A DNA stretch of 64,000 bases. It comes from Bacteroidetes bacterium ADurb.Bin008 (GTDB lineage Bacteria > Bacteroidota > Bacteroidia > Bacteroidales > Tenuifilaceae). The translations under genes and the position numbers were made by a program. The stretch lies in the NCBI GenBank assembly GCA_002071445.1, contig MWFE01000065.1, positions 1 through 64,000 on the forward strand, given 5' to 3'. The notes beneath the pieces were generated by a model. It ran no database searches, was not told where the DNA came from, and saw only the letters and a program-made list of their open reading frames with translations. Positions 35,884-45,058 of this stretch are shown here, piece by piece. The first letter of the stretch is position 1. Every line of letters starts with the position of its first letter.

Positions 35884-35914
35884 TTGTTCATTAAAAACCA
35901 TATGCTTAATTTTG
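35884..35914 (+). promoter_or_regulatory. promoter upstream of the tricorn-like protease gene
   Basis: TTG (35884-35886), 20 bases, then TAATTTTG (35907-35914), a good Bacteroidota promoter. The predicted start point leaves a leader of roughly 165 bases before the ATG. Confidence 0.5.
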
Positions 35915-36087
35915 ATGTGGTGTATTGCTTATCGTTCACAAAACCCCACGGATAAAAAGGGAATACCTTTAAGTGGAAGTAGCCCCTGAACGAGCAATAG
36001 TCAGCATTGCAACGAAATGCCAGTATTAGCCTTTGATTTTTTATAAGATGAAACCCTATACCCAGAATAAACTCTAAAAAATTAACC

Positions 36088-39000
36088 ATGAGAACATTTA
36101 TCAAACACATGGGATTAACCCTACTTTTCGGGGCATTCTCATTCTTGCTTTCGGCATACGATGATGCCCGGCTGATGCGGTATCCCGACATCAATGGCAA
36201 TCAAATTGTATTTGTTTACGCCGGCGACCTTTGGACGGTGGATGCCAATGGCGGCGAGGCGCGGCAGCTCACCTCGCACAAGGGGTTGGAACTGTTTCCC
36301 AAAATATCGCCCGATGGGAAGTGGATAGCTTTCTCGGCCGAGTATAGCGGTTCGCGCCAGGTTTACATCATGCCATCGCAAGGCGGAACTCCCAAGCAAT
36401 TAACCTATTACAACGACGTTGGGGTGATGCCCCCGCGTGGAGGGTTCGACAACGTGGTGCTGGGATGGACTCCCGACAGCAAAAGGGTACTTTTCCGCAG
36501 CAACCGCACACCCTATGGCGACAGGATGGGCAACTACTACCTTGTGAGCATTGACGGAGGCCTCGAAGAGGAGCTTCCCATTCCCCACGGAGGTTTTGCC
36601 GACCTTTCGCCCGATGGGAAAAAAATCGTGTTTACATACGTAGATAGGGAATTTCGCACATGGAAGCGTTACAAAGGTGGCCGCGCATCCAATCTCTGGA
36701 TTTACGATTTGGAGAAGAACACCTCCGAGGAAATCACCGATTTCAAGGGCACCGACCATATACCCACCTGGTATCGCGATAAAATCTACTTTGCCTCCGA
36801 CCGCGACCTGTGGCTCAATATCTACAGCTACGATGTCAAAACCCGTGAGGTGAAGCAGATTACCAAGCACAATAAATTTGACGTGATGTGGCCCAGCGGA
36901 CGAAACGGGCAGATTGTGTACGAGGTGGGCGGACAGCTATACAAGCTGAACCTCGAAACGGAGCAAACCCAACGCGTTACTGTGAACATCAACTACGACT
37001 TTGCTAACACCATGCCCTACCACAAAAACGTGAAGGGTAACATCAACAGCTTTGCCATCTCACCCGGTGGCAACAGGGTGCTTTTCGATGCCCGTGGCGA
37101 TATCTTTTCGGTACCCGCAGGCGAAGGAACTACCCACAACCTCACCAATATGCAGGGGGTACGCTCGGTGTTCCCGCAGTGGTCGCCCGATGGGCGATGG
37201 ATTACGTACTACTCCGACGACACGGGGGAGTATGAGGTTTACCTGCTGGAGAATAAGGAGTATGCCAAGCCCAAGCAGATTACCAAAAATTCGAAAGGTT
37301 GGAAGTACCCCGCCACTTGGTCGCCCAACAGCAAGATGCTGGTGTTCTTCGACCGCTCCATGAAGCTGCAGCTGCTAGACGTAGAATCGGGTCGCATAAC
37401 CGTTGTGGATACACCCACCTCCGACGAGATTCGCAGCTACGAATTCTCGCCCGACTCGCGTTGGATTGTATATACCAAGAACGGGCCCAACGACCAGGGA
37501 ACCATCTGGGTTTTCAACATTGAAACCGGCAAAGCACGGCAGCTAACCGATGGCACTTTCTCCGACAGAGGGCCGGTCTTCTCAAAGTGTGGCAATTACA
37601 TCTTCTTCATCTCCAATCGTGATTTTAACCTCGACTTTTCCAGTTTCGAGTTTACCTATCTTTACAATAAAGCCTCGCGGATTTACGCCCTTGCGCTGAG
37701 AAAGGACAGCCCAAAACTTTTCGAACCCAAAGAGACCACCGAATCGGCTGGAAAAGCCGATAAGAAGGAGGAGCCCAAGAAGGATGTTATGGTATCCATC
37801 GATTTTGAAGGGGCCAACCAACGCATCGTTGCGTTCCCGTTGCCATCGCAGGATTACTGGGGTTTGCAGGCAGTTGAAGATGGCGCTGTTTACTTCGACG
37901 AAGGAGGGATGCAACGCTACAACGTTAAGGAGCAGAAGAACGAGCTCATCATGGCGGATATTGAGACGGGTATAGTCTCGGCCGATGGCAAAAAATTCAT
38001 CTACCGCAGCAGGGGCGATTACGGAGTTACCTCCCTTGCTCCCAACCAGAAAGCGGGCGATGGCAAACTCAACCTCGACAACCTGACCATGCGCATTGAG
38101 CCAAGGAAGGAGTGGAATCAAATCTTTGTGGATGGGTGGCGCATCTTCCGCGACTTCTTCTACGTTGATAACCTGCATAACGTGGACTGGAACGGCTTCC
38201 GTCAGAAGTATTCGGAACTGCTGCCATACCTCAACCACCGTTTCGATTTGGATTACATCTTTGGCGAAATCATTGCCGAAACCAATACAGGACACTCCTA
38301 TGCCGACTGGGGCGACTTTGAGCGTGTGCAGCGCCTGGAAACGGGCTTGCTGGGAGCCAAACTTAAAGGCGATCCTGCCAACAAACGCTACATTATCTCG
38401 AAAATATTTCCGGGAGAAAACTGGAATCCCGAACGCCGTTCGCCACTCACGGAGCAAGGCATTGATATTGCCGAAGGCGAGTATCTGATTGCCATTGAGG
38501 GCACTGATATTACCACCGACGACAACCCGTACAGATTTCTCGAGAACAGGGTTAACGTTGCCACCCGTATCACGGTGAACAGTAAGCCTACGGCTGTCGG
38601 CGCACGCACCTATACCATCCGCCCCATTGCCAGCGAGCTGGAGCTGATGCATCTCGACTGGGTGAATACCCGTCGTGCCATGGTGGATAAACTCTCGGGA
38701 GGCCGAATCGGGTATATCTACGTCCCCAACACGGCGGTGGAGGGCAATCGCGAGCTGCATCGCGGGATGTATGCCTACCACCACAAGGATGCGCTGATAA
38801 TCGACGAGCGCTTTAACGGCGGTGGATTTATCCCCGACAGGATGATTGAAATGCTCACACGCGAAACCCATGCCCTGTGGCACAGGGCAGGACTGGAGCC
38901 CATGCGTACTCCCGGCATAGCCCACGATGGGCCCAAGGCCATGCTCATCAACCAGTACTCATCGTCGGGTGGCGATGCGTTCCCCTACTTCTTCCGCCAG

Positions 39001-39327
39001 AAGAAACTTGGCACCATCATCGGTACCCGCACCTGGGGCGGATTGGTGGGGATAAGCGGTAACGCCGGACTGGTGGATGGCGGCTATATCTCCGTTCCCC
39101 GCTTCGGTATTTACAATAGCGAGGGTCAATGGGTAGTTGAGGGCGTTGGCGTTTACCCCGACATAGAGGTGATTGATGCCCCGCACTTGCTATACCAAGG
39201 GCACGACCCGTCGCTGGAGAAAGCGGTGGAGGTGCTGATGAAGCAACTGGAGGAGAATCCTCCCAAAAAATGGCCTGTCCCCGCCGATCCCGACCGCAGT
39301 GGCTGGATTGAGGTGGAGATTAAGTAA
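36088..39327 (+). CDS. tricorn-like S41 family protease, exported
   Basis: 1079 residues, the size of tricorn protease. A signal peptide (about 1-24) is followed by beta-propeller repeats of the TolB/WD40 type (LFPKISPDGKWIAFSAE; SVFPQWSPDGRWITYYSD; SYEFSPDSRWIVYTKNG), a Lys/Glu linker near 555-570, a PDZ-like part, and the C-terminal S41 peptidase. The catalytic Ser is in YSSSGGDAFPYFF, a candidate His in TNTGHSYADWG and the Glu in VVEGVGVYPDIEV. Archaeal tricorn trims proteasome products; in Bacteroidota the exported forms probably degrade oligopeptides in the periplasm. Single-gene unit with a hairpin behind it. Confidence 0.93.
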   Translation: MRTFIKHMGLTLLFGAFSFLLSAYDDARLMRYPDINGNQIVFVYAGDLWTVDANGGEARQLTSHKGLELFPKISPDGKWIAFSAEYSGSRQVYIMPSQGGTPKQLTYYNDVGVMPPRGGFDNVVLGWTPDSKRVLFRSNRTPYGDRMGNYYLVSIDGGLEEELPIPHGGFADLSPDGKKIVFTYVDREFRTWKRYKGGRASNLWIYDLEKNTSEEITDFKGTDHIPTWYRDKIYFASDRDLWLNIYSYDVKTREVKQITKHNKFDVMWPSGRNGQIVYEVGGQLYKLNLETEQTQRVTVNINYDFANTMPYHKNVKGNINSFAISPGGNRVLFDARGDIFSVPAGEGTTHNLTNMQGVRSVFPQWSPDGRWITYYSDDTGEYEVYLLENKEYAKPKQITKNSKGWKYPATWSPNSKMLVFFDRSMKLQLLDVESGRITVVDTPTSDEIRSYEFSPDSRWIVYTKNGPNDQGTIWVFNIETGKARQLTDGTFSDRGPVFSKCGNYIFFISNRDFNLDFSSFEFTYLYNKASRIYALALRKDSPKLFEPKETTESAGKADKKEEPKKDVMVSIDFEGANQRIVAFPLPSQDYWGLQAVEDGAVYFDEGGMQRYNVKEQKNELIMADIETGIVSADGKKFIYRSRGDYGVTSLAPNQKAGDGKLNLDNLTMRIEPRKEWNQIFVDGWRIFRDFFYVDNLHNVDWNGFRQKYSELLPYLNHRFDLDYIFGEIIAETNTGHSYADWGDFERVQRLETGLLGAKLKGDPANKRYIISKIFPGENWNPERRSPLTEQGIDIAEGEYLIAIEGTDITTDDNPYRFLENRVNVATRITVNSKPTAVGARTYTIRPIASELELMHLDWVNTRRAMVDKLSGGRIGYIYVPNTAVEGNRELHRGMYAYHHKDALIIDERFNGGGFIPDRMIEMLTRETHALWHRAGLEPMRTPGIAHDGPKAMLINQYSSSGGDAFPYFFRQKKLGTIIGTRTWGGLVGISGNAGLVDGGYISVPRFGIYNSEGQWVVEGVGVYPDIEVIDAPHLLYQGHDPSLEKAVEVLMKQLEENPPKKWPVPADPDRSGWIEVEIK

Positions 39328-39365
39328 ATTGCATAGCACTTTGCCATACATAGGCAAACCCACAA

Positions 39366-39404
39366 ACAGTCGGTATCAGGCATATGGCCGATACCGACTG
39401 TTTC
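39366..39404 (+). terminator. strong hairpin after the protease gene
   Basis: ACAGTCGGTATC (39366-39377) pairs perfectly with GATACCGACTGT (39390-39401), and an inner GGC/GCC extends the stem. Only TTTCGG follows, so termination without a factor would be modest; the stem is unusually long for a plain terminator. Confidence 0.6.
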
Positions 39405-39425
39405 GGTAAAAAAGTGAATCACAGC

Positions 39426-40442
39426 ATGAAAAGACTTCACTACATCGATCAACTTCGGGCCCTGGCCATATTCCTTATTATCTTCGAGCACAACGACCAT
39501 TCATCGTGGCTAAGCGCTTTCTCAACCTCTTTCAGCGTTCCACTTTTCTTTGTCATTTCGGGATTTGTAAGTGGAGACAAGTCGGATATTGCCATTGGCC
39601 AATATTTAAAAAAGCAGTTCAACCGGTTGATTGTGCCCTACCTATCCATTGCCATAGTGCTCTACATTTTCTGGTTTTTTGTGGGAAGGCATTACGGCGA
39701 AAGCGCCGACAAGGCGTACCATCCCATAAAAAATCTTGTGGGCATTCTCTATGCCCAAGGCGGCCCCGACTACATGAACTGGGGTATTCCCATGTGGTTC
39801 CTCCCGGCACTTTTCATGGTTGGGCTCATCGATTTTTTGGTATCGAAAATTCCGTTCCGCTTCCGGTTCATACCGGCCATTGTGGTACCCATAGCGGGCT
39901 ATGCGCTGTTCAAAACTACATCAACCCACCTGCCCTGGAGCCTTGATGTGGCCATGGCGGTTTACGGCTTTTACTTTGTTGGCACCCTCATTCGCAGGTT
40001 TAACCTAACCGAAAAGATGAATAATGCCATTTTGCTAATGGCAATATCCCTGCTGTTTTTTATTGTCCATGTATCCATGGCAGGGTACAACGGTAGGGTG
40101 CTTTACTACTACAGCGACTATGGCAACCAGTTCTATCTGATGTACCTGAACGGTTTGGCAGGTTTTATCTGGACTTTCTGCCTATTCAAGCTGATACCGC
40201 TAATTAAACCCATGGCCTGGGTTGGTCGCAACACGCTGCCCCTGCTGGGGTTTCATCTCCTTGCCATGACCTTTATTAAGGGTTTTGCCCTTTTTGTGCT
40301 GGGTATCGAAATTGAGTTCAACGTATGGATATCCCTCCTCTTGGCCTTAGTTCAGATTTTGCTGGTAATACCCGTTATCCTGTTCCTCAACCGTTACCTG
40401 CCGTTTATGGTTGGTAATCGGGTGAAAAGAGGCTCTGCCTGA
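39426..40442 (+). CDS. acyltransferase 3 family protein
   Basis: A membrane O-acyltransferase of 338 residues with about ten membrane helices. The family signature is at the N terminus: RLHYIDQLRALAIFLIIFEH with the catalytic His, followed by SVPLFFVISGFVSG. Members add acetyl or other acyl groups to sugars of the envelope (OatA, fucose acetylases). An upstream start is possible, but this ATG sits right before the signature. Its last 38 bases overlap the end of the convergent phosphoethanolamine transferase gene. Confidence 0.92.
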   Translation: MKRLHYIDQLRALAIFLIIFEHNDHSSWLSAFSTSFSVPLFFVISGFVSGDKSDIAIGQYLKKQFNRLIVPYLSIAIVLYIFWFFVGRHYGESADKAYHPIKNLVGILYAQGGPDYMNWGIPMWFLPALFMVGLIDFLVSKIPFRFRFIPAIVVPIAGYALFKTTSTHLPWSLDVAMAVYGFYFVGTLIRRFNLTEKMNNAILLMAISLLFFIVHVSMAGYNGRVLYYYSDYGNQFYLMYLNGLAGFIWTFCLFKLIPLIKPMAWVGRNTLPLLGFHLLAMTFIKGFALFVLGIEIEFNVWISLLLALVQILLVIPVILFLNRYLPFMVGNRVKRGSA

Positions 40443-41937
40443 CATCTAAGTAAGGCGAATGAATGGCTGCTCCGTGGAGGATGGTATGAAAAAGAAAAGA
40501 GGTGTTGATGGTCTTGCTTCGGTTGGACATCAGGCTCTCCACCTTTTCGGGGTACTTTTCCCTGAACGATTGCGATAGCCAGATAAAACCCGCAGGGTTT
40601 TGCTCGGTGGGGGTGTTGTTGGTGTGAAGCCATTTGCCCTGCTCGCCAAACGATTGTCCGTGATCGGCAAGGAAGATGAGCAGGGAATTCTCCTGCTCTA
40701 TCTTTCCAATGATTATATCGAGCAGGTAATCGGAGAAAAGCGTGGCATTGTCATAGGAGTTTATCATCATCTCGCGGTTTTCTTCCGAAATAACCTTGGA
40801 GTGCATTATGGGTTTGAAAATGGCAAAAGTATCGGGATAGTTGCTGTTGTACCACCAGTGATTGCCGATGAAGTGCAGATTAACCAACATCCTGGGCCTT
40901 TTTTGCTCCATCAGCCCGAAGAATGGCTCCAGCAGGTCGGAGTCCATCTTTTTCAACACGCTGTAATCCGACAGCTGCGGCTTGTTCACAAACACCGTAT
41001 CGCACTCGCCAACAAAAAACCTATAGGTTTTGGTGGGATTCTGGTTACCCAGCCAGGCTGTGTAAAAGGTGCTTTCTTTAAAGGCATCTATGAATGAGCT
41101 CTCGGTGGCCACCGGGTCGATGGAATCGGCCCCGGCCCTTGTTAGGATGTAGGGCAGGCTCTGAGCCGTATGGGTGTAGGGCGTAAACAGATGCGGCAGC
41201 GACACTACTCCCCTCCTCTCCATGTTGGGCATGGTGACCCTGTGATAGCCGTTCATCTGCACATGGTCGGCACGCAATGCCTCGCCAATGACAAAGACCA
41301 CCAGCAGGGAATCCTCGTCGGTGTATGCACCCTTGCCCACCATCAGCCTGTCTTTCGACAGCTCCCGCCGCTCTTTCAGGTACTCCTTTGTGGCCAAATA
41401 GTACGAAAAGGGATTGCGCTGGAGCATAGTGTTATACCTCTTCCTATTCACATACCAAAATGCAGAGTAGCAAGCGACAAAAAGCAGTATGGCCACGTAT
41501 GCCTGCCTCCGCGTCCACCTAAACCTAAACCGGAAGATTATTGCAACGGCACTGAGACCAAGGGTAACAAGCAATGTTATCAGCAGGGGGAAGGTGAAAA
41601 AGCCCGATGCCTCCTGAGCATTGGTAAAGAAAATGGACTCAATGAGCGCCGAGTTAATGCTCACATCGAACTGCCATGTGAAAAGTGCCGTTGCCGATGC
41701 AACCGCCACGAACAGTGGGAAAGCCACCATAAATACGTACCTGTTCAGGCTGAGCAGAAGCACCAGGCACAGCATGCCCATGGCTGCAATACTCCAATGC
41801 CCGATGACAAGCACCAAATCGCTGATCCCCTCAAAGGGGTAATGCTTATAGTTGGGCACCAGGATTATGATGGAAAACACCAGCGTGGTGACAATGAGAA
41901 AAAGGATAAAGGGGAAGTGCCTGACCAGATACCTCAT
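40405..41937 (-). CDS. phosphoethanolamine transferase (EptA/sulfatase family)
   Basis: 510 residues: five N-terminal membrane helices (to about residue 165), then an alkaline-phosphatase-fold domain facing the periplasm. Zinc and nucleophile sites are recognisable: FVIGEALRADH (Glu), THTAQSLPYIL (nucleophile Thr, as in MCR/EptA), and LADHGQSFGE (Asp-His). NLHFIGNHWW supplies a further His. Members move phosphoethanolamine from PE to lipid A, core sugars or other glycans, which may lower polymyxin binding. The acceptor cannot be told from sequence. The 3' end overlaps the convergent acyltransferase gene. Confidence 0.9.
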   Translation of the reverse strand: MRYLVRHFPFILFLIVTTLVFSIIILVPNYKHYPFEGISDLVLVIGHWSIAAMGMLCLVLLLSLNRYVFMVAFPLFVAVASATALFTWQFDVSINSALIESIFFTNAQEASGFFTFPLLITLLVTLGLSAVAIIFRFRFRWTRRQAYVAILLFVACYSAFWYVNRKRYNTMLQRNPFSYYLATKEYLKERRELSKDRLMVGKGAYTDEDSLLVVFVIGEALRADHVQMNGYHRVTMPNMERRGVVSLPHLFTPYTHTAQSLPYILTRAGADSIDPVATESSFIDAFKESTFYTAWLGNQNPTKTYRFFVGECDTVFVNKPQLSDYSVLKKMDSDLLEPFFGLMEQKRPRMLVNLHFIGNHWWYNSNYPDTFAIFKPIMHSKVISEENREMMINSYDNATLFSDYLLDIIIGKIEQENSLLIFLADHGQSFGEQGKWLHTNNTPTEQNPAGFIWLSQSFREKYPEKVESLMSNRSKTINTSFLFHTILHGAAIHSPYLDVRQSLFSPDYQP

Positions 41938-42107
41938 GGTTTTTTTTGGTAAAAGTATATAAATCGCAATGATCTCTCCAAAAGATAATGCCCAAAAATA
42001 TTCTGCCTAAACCATTACGAAGCATATTTGGAGATGCCAATGGTTGAAGTACATTGGCCGCAGCATGGTTTTTTGGGATAAGGTGACTTTAGCAAAATCC
42101 ATTGTGG

Positions 42108-42115
42108 TATATTTG
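42108..42115 (+). promoter_or_regulatory. -7 box upstream of the methyltransferase gene
   Basis: TATATTTG matches TAnnTTTG and ends 19 bases before the chosen ATG, which supports that start over an upstream TTG. Confidence 0.5.
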
Positions 42116-42134
42116 TGAACTGATAACGGGCACC

Positions 42135-42974
42135 ATGAATAAAAGGAAACTGTACTATATGCTTAGCCCGTCGCTTCGACGGGTTGTAAGACGGATTTAC
42201 TACCTCCCCATCGATATTTTTGAGAGCGTAACCGGGAAGCGCGACGCCATAACACCGCCCAGGGGGAAGATTTTTATAGGCTCGGGCGATTTTCTGATGC
42301 AGGGCGAAAGGCTTTTGGACATTCTCACACAGCATGGAGGCCTTATGCCAAGCCATCGGGTGTTGGATGTAGGGAGCGGCATAGGTCGCGTGGCCATCCC
42401 TCTCACCAAGTATTTAGATGCCAAAGGCTCGTACGAGGGCTTCGACATTGTGAAGGCAGGCGTTGAGTGGTGCCAAAGGAGGATAACCCCTCTCCATCCC
42501 AATTTCCAATTCAGGCATATCGCCCTGAAAAACGACCTGTACAACCTGAGCACAACGGCCGAAGCACGAAATTTCGCATTCCCATACAGTGATGGTGAAT
42601 TTGACCTGGTGTTCCTATTCTCTGTTTTCACCCATATGCTTCCCGAAGATGTTGACAACTACCTAAACCAGATTGAGAGGGTGTTGAAAAAGGGTGGCAC
42701 CTGCCTGGCTACCTTTTTTATCCACAATGAGGAGAGCCAAAGGCTCATGGCCGGCAATAAGGGCTTGCAATTTAACCACGACCGTGGTCATTACCTACTG
42801 CTCGACCCGAGGGTAAAGGAGGCAAACGTTGCCTTTAAAGAGCCATACTTATTGCAGCTGTTTGAAAAGAACCAGCTGGCTGTGGAAAGGATACATTACG
42901 GCTTCTGGCCGGGCAGGGACAAGAATAGCTGTATCGATTTTCAGGATACCGTGGTGCTGAAAAAGCAGAAATAG
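42135..42974 (+). CDS. class I SAM-dependent methyltransferase
   Basis: 279 residues. The SAM-binding motif I is RVLDVGSGIGRVAIPLTKYL, motif II the acidic GFDIVKAGVEW, then the post-I part FDLVFLFSVFTHMLPEDV and the strand KKGGTCLATFF. A basic N-terminal extension (SPSLRRVVRRIYYLP) precedes the domain and could contact membranes or lipids. The C-terminal part after residue 190 is variable and does not show the substrate. Neighbours that modify envelope glycans suggest a similar target, but this is only context. Confidence 0.88.
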   Translation: MNKRKLYYMLSPSLRRVVRRIYYLPIDIFESVTGKRDAITPPRGKIFIGSGDFLMQGERLLDILTQHGGLMPSHRVLDVGSGIGRVAIPLTKYLDAKGSYEGFDIVKAGVEWCQRRITPLHPNFQFRHIALKNDLYNLSTTAEARNFAFPYSDGEFDLVFLFSVFTHMLPEDVDNYLNQIERVLKKGGTCLATFFIHNEESQRLMAGNKGLQFNHDRGHYLLLDPRVKEANVAFKEPYLLQLFEKNQLAVERIHYGFWPGRDKNSCIDFQDTVVLKKQK

Positions 42975-43378
42975 GCTGATACGTTGGCTATGGCTTTATG
43001 AAAGTCAGCTTATAAATGTACCCTTTGCAAAAATTTTAATTTCACTATTGCTTAATAATCTGCTTTTTACAATTAACAGAGGCTGCTGTGAGTTTAACCT
43101 GATTGATGAGGTCTTTTCGCCATGTCCAAAATAATCTCTGCCACTGATTGTCTTCAAACATACACAACTACAGCAATTAACCCGCGTGGTTTGTCAAGAT
43201 GGATTTAGATGATCTAAATCAACTTGTTAATAACTGACACAGAGCACATTAACGCGACGCCTTCATCGGTTGATGATACTATTCCATTCGTCAAGTATTG
43301 GCCTACGTTCGTGTAATAAATATTTCTTTTCCTGAGGAATAACGTAAAGGAAAGTAAAGAAACCAACACCCAAAAGTG
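42975..43378. other. 404-bp intergenic region upstream of the L,D-transpeptidase gene
   Basis: No gene is supported. The start (GTTGGCTA...GTCAGCT) has a weak resemblance to intergenic repeat copy B. A perfect palindrome lies at 43202-43220. No clear -7 box was found. Confidence 0.45.
43202..43220. promoter_or_regulatory. perfect 8+8 palindrome, possible operator
   Basis: GATTTAGA-TGA-TCTAAATC, two exact 8-base arms with a 3-base centre, typical of a dimeric repressor or CRP-like site. It lies about 160 bases before the L,D-transpeptidase start. Confidence 0.4.
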
Positions 43379-45058
43379 ATGATTGCCGACGACACCATAT
43401 TAGAATTTGACTTCGGGCAGAAGCGAAGCAAAAAGCGGGTTTGGTCAACCATACTCGTGCTGATCATCCCCCTGCTGTTTATCATCCTCTTCTCGAGTTA
43501 CCAACAACCCGATGAAGACATCGTAAGTTTTCAGATAACCTATAGTCCCATCGATTTCCAGTGCGACCTGCAGAGCCGGTTATACTCCATGGCCTGGGAC
43601 GAGCATTTGGGCACTTGCGACGACCCTGAAAGCACTATCAACAATTTGGTGAAACTATTCTTCGAGCATAGGGATTTCGTACCGGTGTGGACCACCATTT
43701 ACGATACTAATAAGCAGTTCAAAGGTTTGATGAGCCTAATTGACAGTGCTAAGTACCTGGGATTTCCCCTGGACTATTTTGATGCTAAATCCATAAAGAG
43801 TATCTGCAATACGTTCACAGAAACCAAATCATTGGAATCCAGAGTAAACCTTGAGCTGGCTGCAACCTTTTCAGCTTTTAAGCTGATGGCTTTCCTTAAA
43901 TCGGGAATTTTGGGGGTATCTCTCTCACCCAGGCAGGCCGATTTCATGGCAACGCTGCCCGCACTTCTGGATAATGCCATTTCGCAAGATGATATTCGGG
44001 GGACCATGCTGGGGCTTCAACCCGACATGGTACAGTTCAACCGCATTGTCAACTCGCTCCCCCACTTCATCGACCTCCATTTGTCCATTCAGTTCACCAC
44101 CCCGAAATTCATTGACGACCGCATGCTGGCCCGCGGTTTATACTACGCAGGGATAACCAATACTGCCGAAATTGACAGCAACGAAACCAATGCTCCGGCA
44201 ATTGCCAAACTGCAACGCATGTATAATCTGCCCATAGATTCGGTATTGAATAAACCTACCCATCACATCCTGGTTTCGCTACTCCAGTATCGCTACTATC
44301 AGGCTTGCCTTAACCTCAACCGCCTGAGAAACCTCGACAATAACGACGAGAACTTTCTGTTTGTGAATATCCCCGAGTATAAGCTGCATGTTATTGAGTC
44401 GAAGCAGGAAAAGGAGGTTTTCAATGTGATTGTTGGCAAAACCGAAACTCCAACGCCCATATTTTCCAGCAACCTGGAAACGGTAATTACCAACCCACAC
44501 TGGACGGTTCCCAAAAGCATAGTGAACGAAATGCTCCCAAAAATCCGCAGGGATTCCGCATACCTTCAAAAAAACGGCTACGTGGTGATTGATGGCAGAG
44601 AGCAGGTGGTGGATATGTCGAGCATCGACTGGAGCCTGAGCGATCCGCTGGGAACGAGGTACTTTCTCCGCCAAATGAATAGTTCAAGCAATGCGCTGGG
44701 GTTGGTCAAATTCATTTTCCCAAACGAATACAACGTTTACATCCACGATACCCCATCGAGAGGGCTTTTCCGAAATACAACCCGTACCTACTCCCACGGC
44801 TGTATACGTTTGGAAAACCCCGACAAACTGGCACAATACCTTACCGACAGGTATATTGATGATGAAAGTTGGAATATTAAAAAGCTTATCTCAAGCAAGG
44901 AGAGTAAAACCATCAATCTGAAGCAAAAACTTGGGGTTCATATACAGTACATTACCTGCTCCGGTAATGATGGTTACGGGATGGAGTTCTACAAAGATAT
45001 TTACAACCTGGACAGGGATGAGATGGCTACAGTATTCCCAAATCAGCCGGAGATTTAG
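43379..45058 (+). CDS. L,D-transpeptidase (YcbB-like)
   Basis: 559 residues, anchored by one N-terminal membrane helix (STILVLIIPLLFIILFSSY). The central part has the YcbB-type scaffold and a peptidoglycan-binding-like segment (IAKLQRMYNLPIDSV). The catalytic YkuD domain is C-terminal: NPHWTVPKSIVNEMLP, YNVYIHDTP, then TYSHGCIRLENP with the nucleophile Cys. It makes 3-3 cross-links in peptidoglycan or attaches proteins to it. The ATG is the second codon after a GTG. The last 32 bases overlap the end of a second, convergent transpeptidase gene. Confidence 0.93.
   Translation: MIADDTILEFDFGQKRSKKRVWSTILVLIIPLLFIILFSSYQQPDEDIVSFQITYSPIDFQCDLQSRLYSMAWDEHLGTCDDPESTINNLVKLFFEHRDFVPVWTTIYDTNKQFKGLMSLIDSAKYLGFPLDYFDAKSIKSICNTFTETKSLESRVNLELAATFSAFKLMAFLKSGILGVSLSPRQADFMATLPALLDNAISQDDIRGTMLGLQPDMVQFNRIVNSLPHFIDLHLSIQFTTPKFIDDRMLARGLYYAGITNTAEIDSNETNAPAIAKLQRMYNLPIDSVLNKPTHHILVSLLQYRYYQACLNLNRLRNLDNNDENFLFVNIPEYKLHVIESKQEKEVFNVIVGKTETPTPIFSSNLETVITNPHWTVPKSIVNEMLPKIRRDSAYLQKNGYVVIDGREQVVDMSSIDWSLSDPLGTRYFLRQMNSSSNALGLVKFIFPNEYNVYIHDTPSRGLFRNTTRTYSHGCIRLENPDKLAQYLTDRYIDDESWNIKKLISSKESKTINLKQKLGVHIQYITCSGNDGYGMEFYKDIYNLDRDEMATVFPNQPEI

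Noticed and set aside
37582..38925. 447-codon minus-strand frame inside the tricorn-like gene
   Set aside because: Antisense shadow of a clearly coding gene with all tricorn/S41 motifs on the plus strand.
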